Shown: positions 19,065 to 29,107, numbered from the stretch's first letter. The stretch: 64,000 nucleotides of DNA from Deltaproteobacteria bacterium (GCA_020632715.1 JACKFA010000001.1:1116001-1180000), one strand, 5' to 3'. Numbers and translations: made by a program. The notes: generated by a model not told the origin, from the letters alone.

Positions 19065-21529
19065 CAGAACGCCTGCCCGAGGCTCAGGTGGAACTGCGGC
19101 ACCGGCGCGCCGGGCCCGCGGATCAGGATCCCGAGGTCCGCGCGCACGGGCCCGACCGGCGTGAAGAGGCGGAGCCCCGGCCCGACCGCGATGTACGGAT
19201 CGGCGAAGTCGATCTGGCTCTCGAGGCTCCAGAGGCGCGCGACGTCGGCGAACGCGACGAACCCGAGGAGGTCCGTCAGGTAGAAGCGGAGCTCGATGTT
19301 GCCCTCGGCGAGATAATTACCGCCGATGTACGTTCGGTCCGTGGAGCCGTCGCCGCACGACACGTTCACGGACGAGGTCGCGCCGCCGCCGAGGTCCTGC
19401 GGCTCGCCGCAGATGTAGTCGCCGAGGCGCCCCGCCGCGACGCCGCGGAACGTGCTCGGGCCGCCCGACTTGAAGCGCGCCGCGATGGGCGTCCCCTGGC
19501 CCTGGGGGTAGAAGTTGATGCCGCCGCGGGCGCGCATGGCGATGCTCAGCCACTGCGCGACCTTCACGTAGACGCGGAGGTCCCCGAGGAGGTGGATGTA
19601 GTCGGCGTCGCCGCCGAGGGCGGTCGACGCGAAGTCGGCGTTGGCGGAGAAGTACCAGCCCGAGCGGGCGTCGTAGAGCCCGTCGCGGAAGTCCACGACC
19701 GCCCCGACGTCGATGAACGTGAGCAGATCCTCGCGCTTGAAGCGCAGGTCGGCGACGGCGAGGGCCTCGTCGCGCGCCTCGGAGAGGGCGTCCGTGCCGT
19801 AGAAGCGGAAGTAGGACACGTTGTAGCCGACGCGCGCCGTGAGCCACGTGGCGAGCTGCCGCGAGAACGCGAGCGAGCCCGTGACGGCGTCGCTCTTCAC
19901 GTCCTGGCTCGGGTCGCGCTCGTACTTCGTCTGGAAGAGGAGGCGCAGGTACTCCTCGAGGAAGCTCGGCCAGTCGACCTGCGCGAGCCCCTTGAAGCCG
20001 AAGTCGTAGGCGCTCCAGCTCTGCGTCACGTCGGGGATGACGATGGCCGGGTCGGCCTTCAGCGTGAGCCCGATGATGTCGCCGAAGAAGCTCCGGTTCT
20101 GGTAGCTGAGCGGCACCGAGAACGTCGCCTTGATGCTGTCCGTGGCGGCCGCGAAGCCGATGGACACGTCCCAGAGCGGCATCTCCTGGACCGAGATCTC
20201 GATGGGCACCGTGAGCGGGAGCGGTGCTGCCGCCCGCACCCCGCCGGCCGCGCGCCGGCCCCCGCCGGGGTCTTCGTCGTCGCCGCCATCCGGGGGCGGC
20301 TCGTCCTCGTCGGGGAGCGGCGCCTCGGGCGGCGTCGCCGGCGGCGGCGCCTCGCCCGGTGTCTCGCCGGGCTCCGGCGCCTTCGCGTCGCCGTCGCTCG
20401 CGACGACCTCCGAGTCCGACGACGCCACCTCGACGCCCGGCACGTCGCCCTGGCTCGGCGAGCCGGCGGTCTGCGCCGTGGGCGACGTGTCGCCCGGCGC
20501 CGCCGTGGGCGCCGCCGCGCCCGGCTCGGCCTTCGTGGCCGCGCCGCCCGTGCCGACCGGGGGGCCCGTCGGGCCGAGGGGCTCGACGCCGCCGGTCTCG
20601 TCGATCTTGATGGGGCGCGCGGTCACGCTGAAGTACACGCCGAGGTCGTAGATCTGCGCCTCGGTCTCGCGGAGGTCCTCCGACGAGATGATGTCGTTCA
20701 GCCGCAGGCTCGTGCGCCGCAGGATCCGCTCCTTCGGGAAGCTCTGGGTGCCGACGACGCGGATCTCCCCGATGCGCGTGAGCGGCCCCGGGGCGATCCG
20801 GTAGTAGACGCCGGCCTCGTTGCGGTCGCGCGACACGTAGCTCTGCCCCTCGACGCGCACGCTCACGAAGCCCACGTCGCGGAAGGCGTTCGCGATGAGG
20901 GAGAGCCCCTCCTCGTACTTCGACTCCTCCCAGATCTCGCCGGGTTTCAGCGTGAGCAGGTCCGGGAGCTTCGACTCGAGGTCGTCGAGGCGCTTGGCCG
21001 CCTCCACGTCGATCTCGGCGCCCGGGTTCAACCCGACGAAGTGAATGGCGTTCACGAGCGTCGGCGGCCCCTCCTCGACGCGGAACACGACGCGCGCGGT
21101 GTGGTTCGCGAGGTCGTCGACCCAGTAGTCGGTGACGTGGGCGCGGAAGTAGCCGTAGGCGGCGTAGATGGCCTCGACGCGGCGCGCGTCGGTCGAGATC
21201 TCCGCCATGTCGACGGGCGAGTCCTTCGCTGGGACGTCGAGCCCCTGGGGCTGGATCCGGAGCTCGCTCACGATGTCGCTCGTCGCGACGTTGTCGTTGC
21301 CGACGATGTCGATCTCGACGATGACGCGCTCCCCCGGCGGGGGCTCGATGTCGCCGAGCCGGATGGACGAGCACGCGCCCAGGGCGAACGCGCCCACCGC
21401 GGCGACCGCGAGGAGCGACGCGCGCCGAAGAAGCTGTCCGGCCCGGGGCGCGCGGTGGCGGGGCTGGCGCCACGCGCTTCCAGGATGCTCGGCCGGGCAG
21501 CTCTCAGGGTTCGGTGCCACGCGGCTCAT
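19064..21529 (-). CDS. tamA: Omp85-family outer membrane protein TamA/BamA-like, with a lipoprotein-type signal
   Basis: 821 residues from the ATG at 21529; an ATG four codons upstream (21541) is equally possible, and much longer frames are unlikely. POTRA-type segments occupy about residues 60-360 (for example G-N-D-N-V-A-T-S-D-I-V-S, then T-R-I-G-E-I-R-V-V-G-T-Q-S-F-P). A 110-residue Pro/Glu/Asp-rich linker precedes a C-terminal 16-strand-type barrel. The barrel has a G-P-S-T-F-R-G motif like the conserved loop-6 R-G-F/Y and ends in Phe, as outer-membrane barrels do. Pairing with tamB supports TamA rather than BamA. The signal sequence ends F-A-L-G-A-C-S-S (Cys53), a good lipobox, which is unusual for Omp85 proteins. 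The long n-region suggests the start may be annotated too early. Confidence 0.88.
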   Translation of the reverse strand: MSRVAPNPESCPAEHPGSAWRQPRHRAPRAGQLLRRASLLAVAAVGAFALGACSSIRLGDIEPPPGERVIVEIDIVGNDNVATSDIVSELRIQPQGLDVPAKDSPVDMAEISTDARRVEAIYAAYGYFRAHVTDYWVDDLANHTARVVFRVEEGPPTLVNAIHFVGLNPGAEIDVEAAKRLDDLESKLPDLLTLKPGEIWEESKYEEGLSLIANAFRDVGFVSVRVEGQSYVSRDRNEAGVYYRIAPGPLTRIGEIRVVGTQSFPKERILRRTSLRLNDIISSEDLRETEAQIYDLGVYFSVTARPIKIDETGGVEPLGPTGPPVGTGGAATKAEPGAAAPTAAPGDTSPTAQTAGSPSQGDVPGVEVASSDSEVVASDGDAKAPEPGETPGEAPPPATPPEAPLPDEDEPPPDGGDDEDPGGGRRAAGGVRAAAPLPLTVPIEISVQEMPLWDVSIGFAAATDSIKATFSVPLSYQNRSFFGDIIGLTLKADPAIVIPDVTQSWSAYDFGFKGLAQVDWPSFLEEYLRLLFQTKYERDPSQDVKSDAVTGSLAFSRQLATWLTARVGYNVSYFRFYGTDALSEARDEALAVADLRFKREDLLTFIDVGAVVDFRDGLYDARSGWYFSANADFASTALGGDADYIHLLGDLRVYVKVAQWLSIAMRARGGINFYPQGQGTPIAARFKSGGPSTFRGVAAGRLGDYICGEPQDLGGGATSSVNVSCGDGSTDRTYIGGNYLAEGNIELRFYLTDLLGFVAFADVARLWSLESQIDFADPYIAVGPGLRLFTPVGPVRADLGILIRGPGAPVPQFHLSLGQAF

Positions 21530-21857
21530 CGTCGCCACCATGACGCGGAATCGCCCCGAGGTCCACTCGGAGCGCGCGATCGTGGGCCTCGTGGGCGGGC
21601 CGGCGCGGGGCGCGGGGCGGCGGCGCCGGACCGCGCGGGCCGAAAAATCGACCGCCCGTCCGGCGATCCACGGCGCCCGCCGAGGGCCCGGAGACCTCGG
21701 TCGAGGCGACGTCGTCGGGGAATCGACCGCCTCCTGGGCGGATCCGGGACGGGCTTCGCCCGCGCATCTCGTGTTCCACGGTGGGTGAAATTCTCCACAT
21801 CGCACCGGACCCCGGGATGAGGCGCGCCTGCGTCGACGTCACCGCCGAGGAGCCTCC
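21530..21857. promoter_or_regulatory. Divergent intergenic region tamA / lipoprotein-RHS operon
   Basis: 328 bases separating the minus-strand tamAB operon from the plus-strand toxin-like cluster. I see no gene with good coding character. Small A/T-rich spots at about 21647-21652 and 21784-21796 are the only places resembling promoter elements; both operons should start here. Confidence 0.35.
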
Positions 21858-22373
21858 ATGACCCGCCTCCTGCTCGTCGCCATGTCCATCGCGGCGCTCT
21901 CCGCCGCGTGCGGCGGCGACTCCGGCTCGACGAAGGCCGACACGTCGACGCCGACCGACACCGTCGAGCCGACGGACACCCTGCCCGCCTGCGGCGGCGA
22001 CCCTGGCACCGCCGGCTGCGCCTGCCGCGGCGACGGCAGCTGCGACACGGGCCTCGCCTGCGTCGCGAGCGTGTGCCAGGTCGCGAGCGAGCCGACCGGG
22101 CTCGTGCTCCCGGCCGGCGCGCGCGGCTGCGAGATCCTGCTCTCCGAGGGCGCCGGCGCCGCGGTGAGCGAGGTGCGCTTCGCCGACAGCGTGCGCGGCA
22201 CCTTCATCCGCGAGGCCCCGCGCGTCGCCATCGCGGTGACCGCCACGAGCGACGCCGACTTCGCCGAGGGCGCGGTCGCGATCGTCGGGACGGGCGCCCC
22301 CACCGTGACCTCGTCGACCTGCGTCGACGCCGCCGGCGCCGTGCTCCCCGGCGCGAGCGTGGTGCTCCGTTGA
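21858..22373 (+). CDS. Small Cys-rich lipoprotein paired with RHS protein, copy 1
   Basis: 171 residues. A clear signal peptide with lipobox L-S-A-A-C is followed by a Thr/Asp-rich linker, then the module C-G-G-D-P-G-T-A-G-C-A-C-R-G-D-G-S-C, which recurs in three neighbouring lipoproteins. The C-terminal 100 residues have no recognised fold. GAGGAG upstream serves as ribosome binding site. Its stop overlaps the start of the RHS gene (TTGA, 4 bases), so the two products are made in step and probably work together, perhaps as membrane anchor, chaperone or inhibitor of the RHS protein (inference). Copy 2 at 28589 has 172 residues and is nearly identical. Confidence 0.85.
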   Translation: MTRLLLVAMSIAALSAACGGDSGSTKADTSTPTDTVEPTDTLPACGGDPGTAGCACRGDGSCDTGLACVASVCQVASEPTGLVLPAGARGCEILLSEGAGAAVSEVRFADSVRGTFIREAPRVAIAVTATSDADFAEGAVAIVGTGAPTVTSSTCVDAAGAVLPGASVVLR

Positions 22374-25300
22374 GGCGCCTCCGCGCCGCCGTCGCCGCGG
22401 CGGCCCTCGTCGCCGCCCTCCCCGGCGCGGCCGGCGCCCAGAACGGCCTGTCCGACGAGCGCGTCTCCCTCCCCGACGGGCCGGGCTCCATCGGCGGCGT
22501 CGGCGAGAACGTCGACCTCGACGCCAACATGGGCAGCGCCTCGTTCTCCGTGCCGATCCGCGTCCCTGAGGGCGCGTCGCCCGCCATGACGCCGTCGCTC
22601 GCGCTCGGCTACGCCTCCGGGCAGGGGATGGGGGTCGCCGGCATCGGCTGGGACTTCGGGACCCCGACCATCGAGCGCATGGTGAGCCGCGGGCTCCCGG
22701 GCTACACGGTCGCCGATCACTTCGCCGCGAACGGCGGGAGCGAGCTCGTCTACGTCGGCGACCTCGACGGCTCGCGCGTCTACCGCGAGCGCTTCGAAGG
22801 GAGCTTCGTGCGCTACCGCTGGTGGCAGGCGGGCGTGGGCGCCGCCGGCTACTGGACGGCCGAGTACCCGGACGGGCGCGTCGGGACGTTCGGCGCCGAG
22901 GCGGGCGGGACGCTGGTGCCGTCGGCGCGCGTCCAGGACGACGCCGGGGACTGCTTCCGCTACCACCTCGTCGAGGTGCGGGACCCGGTCGGGCGGCGCA
23001 TGGTGCAGACCTACGTGAAGTCGAGCGGCTGGCCGCTCCTCGACGAGGTGCGCTACGCGTTCGGCGGCGAGGCGACGCCGCGCTTCTCGGTGCGCATGGG
23101 GTACGCCGACCGCGCCGACGTCGACTCGAGCGCCACGCCGGGCTTCGAGATCCGGCTCGCGAAGCGCCTCGCGACCATCCAGGTGCTCTCCGACACGACG
23201 GTCATCCGGCGCTACGAGCTCACCTACGAGGCCGACGCGGCGAGCGGCGGCACGACGCGCCTCGCGGGGGTCGCCGAGTACGGCCGCGACGGCGGGAAGC
23301 TCCCGATCGAGCACCACTTCCAGTACACGCGCACGCTCGCCGGCGTGTGCGCCGTCGGGTGCGAGGCGCCGCTCATGGTCGACATGGGCACGCTCCCGGG
23401 CGGCGTCGACATCCAGACCGGGCGGGCGGCGCTCATCGACATCAACGGCGACTCGCTCCCGGACGTGCTCGAGACCGACGTGAACGGCGTTCACAGGTTC
23501 CACGTGAGCAAGCTCTCGACGGTCGGGCAGCCGACGTTCACGGCGACCGTCGTGACGAGCGCGCTCACGGCCGGCGGCTCGTCGTTCGTGCTGTCGAGCC
23601 CCGGCGTCCAGCTCCTCGACGTCAACGGCGACGGCTTCACGGACATCGTCGATCAGGTCAACGGCGTCGCCCTCTGCAACACGGGCGCCGGCGACTGGAG
23701 CGGCACGGACTGCATCGCGAACCCCGGGCAGCTGCCGACCCTCGCCGACGACCCGGGCGACGCCCCGAGCGACGCGGATCCGCTCGGGATGCGCTTCTTC
23801 GACTTCGACAACGACAAGCGCATCGATCTCCTGCGGACGCCCGACGCGAGCACGGCGTTCGTGTCGGCCAACACCGGCACGGGGTACGTGACCGTGCCCG
23901 TCGAGGCGCTCGGGGCGGCCTTCGACGCCGAGGCGCTGCAGCTCGCCGACGTGAACGGCGACGGCCTCCAGGACCCGGTGATGCTGGTCGCGAACGGCGC
24001 GACGACCACGCTCCAGTACAAGCTGAACCTCGGCTTCGGGCGCTGGTCGCCCGCGTGGACGAGCGTCAGCCTCGACGACCTCCCGTCCGGCGACCTCGAC
24101 CTCGCCGCGCTCGAGGACCTCGACGGGGACGGCCTCGCCGACGTGGTGCTCGTCTCCGGGACGGCGGTCGCGTACTGGCGGAACCGCAATGCGGGCGCCT
24201 TCGACGCGCGGGTCCGCATCACGAGCGCCGACGTCGACGGCGAGATCCCGGAGCGCACGGGCAGCGAGACCGTGCTCTTCGCGGACATGAACGGCAACGG
24301 CACCGACGACGTGGTGTGGGTCGCGAGCAACGGCCACGTGCGCTTCCTCGAGCTCTTCCCGGTGCGCCCGAACCTGCTCTCGCGCGTCGACAACGGCATC
24401 GGCTGGGTGCGGATCATCGAGTACGGGACCTCCGTCGCCCAGCGCGCGCGCGACGAGGCGGCCGGGGCCCCCTGGGCGAGCCCGCTCCCGCAGAGCATGA
24501 ACGTCGTGACCGCGACGGACACCTGGGTCACGCTGACCGGCGGCGAGGGCGGCGACGGCGTCCACGAGCGGCAGGAGCTCGCCTACCACGCGGGCTTCTA
24601 CGACGGCGTCGAGAAGAGCTTCCGCGGCTACGAGGAGGTCGAGCAGCGGCTCGTCACGGACGCCGACGACCAGCAGGACCCGGCGCTCGACGTGCTCCGC
24701 TACGACGTCGGGCGCGACGACCCGTACCACAACGGGCTCCTCGTGGCGCATGCCACCTTCGGCGGCCCGGGGCTCGACGTGCCGATCCGCGAGACCCACC
24801 TCGAGTACGCCGACTGCCCCGTCTCCGGGCTCGACGGGGCGGCGCTCGGGGCGACCGATCCGGCCGTGCGGCACGTCTGCGCGACGGCCGAGGAGGTGCT
24901 CCACCAGGAGGGCGCGCCCGCGGCCGAGTGGCGCACCGTGCGCACGGAGCGCGCGTACGACGGCTACGGGAACGAGGTCGAGGTGCGCGAGCGCGGGGTC
25001 GTCGCGACCGGGGATCCGGCGACGGCGCCCGCCGGCTGCGGCTCGTGCGCGGACCTCCCCGACGGCGTCAGCTCCGGCGCGTGCGGCGCCGAGTGCCTCG
25101 GGGACGAGCGGATCACCGCCACGAACTGGGTCGTCCCCGGCGAGAAGACCGGCGGCGCCTGGCTCCTCCGCCTCACGGCGCGCGTCGCGGTGCGCGGCGT
25201 GGACGGGGGCGTCGCGACCGAGCGCGTCACCCACTACGACGGGGCCGACTTCGTCGGGGCGCCCGAGGGCGAGGCGACGCGCGGGCTCGTGACGCGGGAG

Positions 25301-28300
25301 ACCGAGCGCGTGTCGGCGGGCGCGACCGTGGACGCGGCGCGCTACGCCTACGACGTGCGCGGGAACGTGATCGCCTCGCTCGACCCGAACGGCGCTCCGG
25401 GCGACGCCACCGGGCACCGCCGCGACTACGCGTACGACGCGCGCGGGCTCCGGGTGACGCGGGTGACCATCCGGGCCGGCGCCTACGACCTCGTGCAGGA
25501 CGTGAGCTACGAGGCGTCGTTCCTCCTGCCGAGCGAGGCGACGGCGTACCGCGTCGTGGAGGCGGGCGAGGACCGGACGCCGCGGAACCCGACGGCCTAC
25601 GCCTACGACGAGTTCGGCCGGACCATCGCCATCGTCGCCCCCGGGGACACGCGCGAGGCGCCGACGCAGACGTTCGGCTACGAGCTCGGCGACCCGGTGA
25701 CGCGCGTCGTGACGAAGGCGCGGAGCGCGCCGGGCGGGGCCATGGACATCGAGGCGGTGGCGTGCCTCGACGGGCGCGGGCGCGCCGTGCAGATCGCGAA
25801 GAAGATCGACGCGACCCACTGGCAGGCGGACGGCTTCAAGGTCCTGAGCTCGCGCGGCGAGGTCGTGCGGGACTACCTGCCCTACCTCGCGGCGAGCGGC
25901 GCGTGCGCGATGACGCCGCCGGCCGGGGTCCCGTACTCGTCGGCGCGCTACGACGCCGTCGGGCGCGAGGTCGAGAGCGTGTCGCCCGACGGGAGCCTCT
26001 ACGGCGGGACGCCGTCGGTCGAGCGCACGGCGTACGGGCCGCTCCGGATCTCGGCCTGGGACGCGGACGACACGGACCCGGCGAGCCCGTTCGCGGGGAC
26101 GCCGACGGTGCGCGTTGTCGACGGGCTCGAGCGCGTCGTGCGCATCGAGCGGCGGCTCACGGAGAGCGGCCCGGCCGAGGTCTTCGGGCTCGGCTGGGAC
26201 GGGCTCGGGCGGCTCGCGCGGGTGACGGATCCCGCGGGGAACGCGCGCACGCAGGAGATGGACCTGCTCGGGCGCGTGGTGCGGGTCGTCGAGCCCAACG
26301 CGGGGGCGACGACGTACGCCTACGACGCCGCGGGGAACGTGGTCTCCCGCACCGACGCGCGCGGGATTGCGGTGGCGAGCAGGTACGACGCGCTGAACCG
26401 GCTCGTCGCGCGCTTCGACGCCGCCGACGAGGACGGGACCGCCGAGCGGCTCACCTACGACCTCGCCGAGGGGTGCAGCGACTGCCGCAACGGCGCCGGG
26501 CGGCTCGTGCGGGCGACGTACCCCCTCCTCGCCGGCGAGGTCGGGAGCGACGAGGTCGGCTACGACGCGCGCGGGCGGCGGACGCTCCTCCGGCGGACGC
26601 TCGACGGGCACGCCTTCGAGACGACGTGGGCCTGGGACGGGGTCGGCGAGCTCGTGAGCGCCGTCTACCCCGACGGGCAGCGGCTCGACTACGGCTACGA
26701 CGGGGCGTCGCGGCCGGTGTCGCTCGCGGGGATCGTGGCGGGCGCGACGTACGACGAGCACGGGCTCCTCACGCGCGTCGAGCACGAAAGCGGGGTCGCG
26801 ACGAGCTACGCGTTCGACGCGGTGCTGCGGCCGAGCGGGATCACGGCCGAGTCGACGGTCGGCGGGCGCTTCCTCGCGCTCACGGTGACGCGCGACCGCG
26901 CGGGCCGCGTGACCGCCATCGCCGACGGGGCGGACGCGGCCGCCGGGCGCCCGGAGCGCGGCGCCGCGTACGGGTACGACGCGTACTACCGCCTCACCTC
27001 GGCGACGCTCGGCGCGGGCGCGGGCGCGGAGACGCTGTCGTTCGCCTACGACGCCGTCGACAACGTCACGTCGCGCACGTCGAGCCGCGGCGCCGCGAGC
27101 GTCGCGGACGTCGGCGCGTACGCCTACGGCGCCGGCGGGGCCGGGCCGAACGCGGCGACGAGCGTCGGCGGCGTGACCTACGCCTACGACGCGGCGGGGA
27201 ACCTGACGGCGAAGGGCGCGCTCGCGCTCGCGTGGGACCACCTCGGGCGGCTCATGGAGGCGGCGCCCGCCTCCGGCGCGCCGAGCGAGGACGCCTACGC
27301 CGCGGGCGGCGAGCGGGTCGTGAAGACCGAGGCGGGCGGCGTGATCTACTACCCGACCGCCGACTTCGCCGTGCGAGACGGGATCTCGAGCCTCTACGCG
27401 CGCTTCGCCGGCGCGCGGGTGGCGCGGCTGCGCTCCGACGCGCTCGCGGCGACGCTGCTTTCGGACGCGAACGCCGACGGGCGCGTGGACATCGCGGACG
27501 CCTGGCTCGGGCGCGGGGGCGAGCAGCGCGACCGGCTCCTCCGGGCCGCGGCGCGGCGGCTCCTCTTCGCCGCGGGTGACGCGCGGGCGCACATCCACGA
27601 GGACCTGCTCGGCTCGATCGTCGCGGCGACGGACGGCGACGGCGCCGTCGTGGCCGAGCGCGCCTTCTACCCGACGGGCGAGGAGTCCGCCGCGAGCGGC
27701 TTCGTCGACGAGCTCGGCTTCACGGGGCAGGAGCGCGACGCGACCGGCCTCCTCCACTTCCGGGCGCGCTACCTCGACCCGGCGTCCGGGCGCTGGACGG
27801 CCGTGGACCCCGGGTTCGCCGTGCTCGACGCCGAGGGCGTCGGGAACCTCGGCGAGGGGACCGCGGCCTACGCCTACGTCGCGAACGATCCGACGAACGC
27901 CGTCGATCCGACGGGGCTCAAGGGCTTCCTGAAGGGCGTCAAGAGCCGGCTCGCGAAGGTCGGCAAGGCCGTGTCGCCGAAGAAGAAGCGGGCGCGCGAC
28001 GGGCGGGGGGCGAAGAAGTCGCCGGCCGAGCGGGCGTCGGGGAAGACCAGGGCCGAGCGGGTGGCGGACCGCGAGCGCCTCGTCGGGCTGAAGTCCGAGA
28101 TCGCGGCGGCGCGCGCCGAGGTCGAGGCGGAGATCACGCGCCTCTCGGACCCGAGCAGCTTCCGCAAGAAGGAGGAGCTCGGGCGCACGGTGACGGTGGC
28201 GAGCCGCGACCACAGCGAACTCACGCGGGTCACGAACAAGCTGAACTCGCTCACGGCGGAGCGGAAGTCGCTCATCGCCGAGTCGCGGGCGTTCAAGTCG

Positions 28301-28447
28301 CAGGTCCACAAGCACACGGTCCGCGGCGCGCTCACCATCGGCCTCCCGGCCGCGGTGGCGGCGCTCGCCGGCATCGGCAGCGGCGTCGTGTACAGCGCGG
28401 TCGCCGGCGCCGACGACGACGACGGCGCGGCCGGCGGTCCCCAGTAG
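22370..28447 (+). CDS. SpvB/FG-GAP/RHS-repeat giant protein (TcB-TcC-like), copy 1
   Basis: 2,025 residues if started at TTG 22370, inside the preceding stop. This start yields a Sec signal (A-A-A-A-L-V-A-A-L-P-G-A-A-G-A-Q) and matches the GTG position in copy 2. Domains in order: SpvB-like N-terminus (M-G-S-A-S-F-S-V-P-I, G-V-A-G-I-G-W); six FG-GAP/VCBS calcium loops around residues 357-650 (for example D-V-N-G-D-G-F-T-D-I-V); then a TcB-like middle region and many YD/RHS repeats to about 1,790. The RHS core is L-L-H-F-R-A-R-Y-L-D-P-A-S-G-R-W ... D-P-T-G-L at about 1,845. A dockerin-like loop (D-A-N-A-D-G-R-V-D-I-A-D-A) lies at about 1,699. This is the architecture of the TcB-TcC cocoon of Tc toxins. 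The variable tail (about 178 residues) is Lys/Arg-rich and coiled-coil, with a membrane-like helix near the end; I recognise no toxin fold. Confidence 0.9.
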   Translation: MRRLRAAVAAAALVAALPGAAGAQNGLSDERVSLPDGPGSIGGVGENVDLDANMGSASFSVPIRVPEGASPAMTPSLALGYASGQGMGVAGIGWDFGTPTIERMVSRGLPGYTVADHFAANGGSELVYVGDLDGSRVYRERFEGSFVRYRWWQAGVGAAGYWTAEYPDGRVGTFGAEAGGTLVPSARVQDDAGDCFRYHLVEVRDPVGRRMVQTYVKSSGWPLLDEVRYAFGGEATPRFSVRMGYADRADVDSSATPGFEIRLAKRLATIQVLSDTTVIRRYELTYEADAASGGTTRLAGVAEYGRDGGKLPIEHHFQYTRTLAGVCAVGCEAPLMVDMGTLPGGVDIQTGRAALIDINGDSLPDVLETDVNGVHRFHVSKLSTVGQPTFTATVVTSALTAGGSSFVLSSPGVQLLDVNGDGFTDIVDQVNGVALCNTGAGDWSGTDCIANPGQLPTLADDPGDAPSDADPLGMRFFDFDNDKRIDLLRTPDASTAFVSANTGTGYVTVPVEALGAAFDAEALQLADVNGDGLQDPVMLVANGATTTLQYKLNLGFGRWSPAWTSVSLDDLPSGDLDLAALEDLDGDGLADVVLVSGTAVAYWRNRNAGAFDARVRITSADVDGEIPERTGSETVLFADMNGNGTDDVVWVASNGHVRFLELFPVRPNLLSRVDNGIGWVRIIEYGTSVAQRARDEAAGAPWASPLPQSMNVVTATDTWVTLTGGEGGDGVHERQELAYHAGFYDGVEKSFRGYEEVEQRLVTDADDQQDPALDVLRYDVGRDDPYHNGLLVAHATFGGPGLDVPIRETHLEYADCPVSGLDGAALGATDPAVRHVCATAEEVLHQEGAPAAEWRTVRTERAYDGYGNEVEVRERGVVATGDPATAPAGCGSCADLPDGVSSGACGAECLGDERITATNWVVPGEKTGGAWLLRLTARVAVRGVDGGVATERVTHYDGADFVGAPEGEATRGLVTRETERVSAGATVDAARYAYDVRGNVIASLDPNGAPGDATGHRRDYAYDARGLRVTRVTIRAGAYDLVQDVSYEASFLLPSEATAYRVVEAGEDRTPRNPTAYAYDEFGRTIAIVAPGDTREAPTQTFGYELGDPVTRVVTKARSAPGGAMDIEAVACLDGRGRAVQIAKKIDATHWQADGFKVLSSRGEVVRDYLPYLAASGACAMTPPAGVPYSSARYDAVGREVESVSPDGSLYGGTPSVERTAYGPLRISAWDADDTDPASPFAGTPTVRVVDGLERVVRIERRLTESGPAEVFGLGWDGLGRLARVTDPAGNARTQEMDLLGRVVRVVEPNAGATTYAYDAAGNVVSRTDARGIAVASRYDALNRLVARFDAADEDGTAERLTYDLAEGCSDCRNGAGRLVRATYPLLAGEVGSDEVGYDARGRRTLLRRTLDGHAFETTWAWDGVGELVSAVYPDGQRLDYGYDGASRPVSLAGIVAGATYDEHGLLTRVEHESGVATSYAFDAVLRPSGITAESTVGGRFLALTVTRDRAGRVTAIADGADAAAGRPERGAAYGYDAYYRLTSATLGAGAGAETLSFAYDAVDNVTSRTSSRGAASVADVGAYAYGAGGAGPNAATSVGGVTYAYDAAGNLTAKGALALAWDHLGRLMEAAPASGAPSEDAYAAGGERVVKTEAGGVIYYPTADFAVRDGISSLYARFAGARVARLRSDALAATLLSDANADGRVDIADAWLGRGGEQRDRLLRAAARRLLFAAGDARAHIHEDLLGSIVAATDGDGAVVAERAFYPTGEESAASGFVDELGFTGQERDATGLLHFRARYLDPASGRWTAVDPGFAVLDAEGVGNLGEGTAAYAYVANDPTNAVDPTGLKGFLKGVKSRLAKVGKAVSPKKKRARDGRGAKKSPAERASGKTRAERVADRERLVGLKSEIAAARAEVEAEITRLSDPSSFRKKEELGRTVTVASRDHSELTRVTNKLNSLTAERKSLIAESRAFKSQVHKHTVRGALTIGLPAAVAALAGIGSGVVYSAVAGADDDDGAAGGPQ

Positions 28448-28588
28448 GAAAAAAGTTTCGAGACGGTCTGACGGGTTTCCCGAGCCGATGTCGTTTTACC
28501 AGCGAACCCCCAACGTAGCCGGCCCCGCGCGGGTGGCTCAGCCAGCCGCCGCGGCACCCATGACGAGCCCCGCGGAGGAGTTGCGGAC
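28448..28588. promoter_or_regulatory. Intergenic region between the duplicated pairs
   Basis: 141 bases with an unusually A/T-rich start (GGAAAAAAGTTTCGAG at about 28448) and a TCGTTTTACC patch near 28491. It is the most likely place for a promoter serving copy 2 and the downstream genes, though no consensus boxes could be fixed. No gene is seen. Confidence 0.4.
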
Positions 28589-29107
28589 ATGACGCGTCTT
28601 TCCCTGGTCGCCTTGACGATGATGGCGTTCCTCGCTGCCTGCGGCGGCGACGAGAAGGCCAAGACGGACACGACCGTCGGCGGCGACGCCGACACCGTCG
28701 AGCCGGCCGACACCGTGCCCGCCTGCGGCGGCGACCCCGGCACCGCCGGCTGCGCGTGCCGCGGCGACGGCGGCTGCGACACGGGCCTCGCGTGCGTCGC
28801 GAACGTGTGCCAGGTCGCGAGCGAGCCGACCGGGCTCGTGCTCCCGGCCGGCGCGCGCGGCTGCGAGATCCTGCTCTCCGAGGGCGCCGGCGCCGCGGTG
28901 AGCGAGGTGCGCTTCGCCGACAGCGTGCGCGGCACCTTCATCCGCGAGGCCCCGCGCGTCGCCATCGCGGTGACCGCCACGAGCGACGCCGACTTCGCCG
29001 ACGGCGCGGTCGAGGTCGTCGGCACGGGCGCTCCGACGGTGACCTCGTCGACCTGCGTGGACGCCGCCGGCACCGTGCTCCCCGGCGCGAGCGTGGTGCT
29101 CCGGTGA
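28589..29107 (+). CDS. Small Cys-rich lipoprotein paired with RHS protein, copy 2
   Basis: 172 residues; the ATG at 28589 follows a GGAGGAG site. The lipobox is L-A-A-C, followed by an acidic linker and the C-G-G-D-P-G-T-A-G-C-A-C-R-G-D-G-G-C module. The C-terminal 100 residues match copy 1 almost completely. The DNA is identical over about 198 bases (28804-29001 against 22070-22267), while the N-terminal linker differs. The stop overlaps the GTG of the following RHS gene by 4 bases. The co-duplication of lipoprotein and RHS gene argues that they form a functional unit. Confidence 0.85.
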   Translation: MTRLSLVALTMMAFLAACGGDEKAKTDTTVGGDADTVEPADTVPACGGDPGTAGCACRGDGGCDTGLACVANVCQVASEPTGLVLPAGARGCEILLSEGAGAAVSEVRFADSVRGTFIREAPRVAIAVTATSDADFADGAVEVVGTGAPTVTSSTCVDAAGTVLPGASVVLR

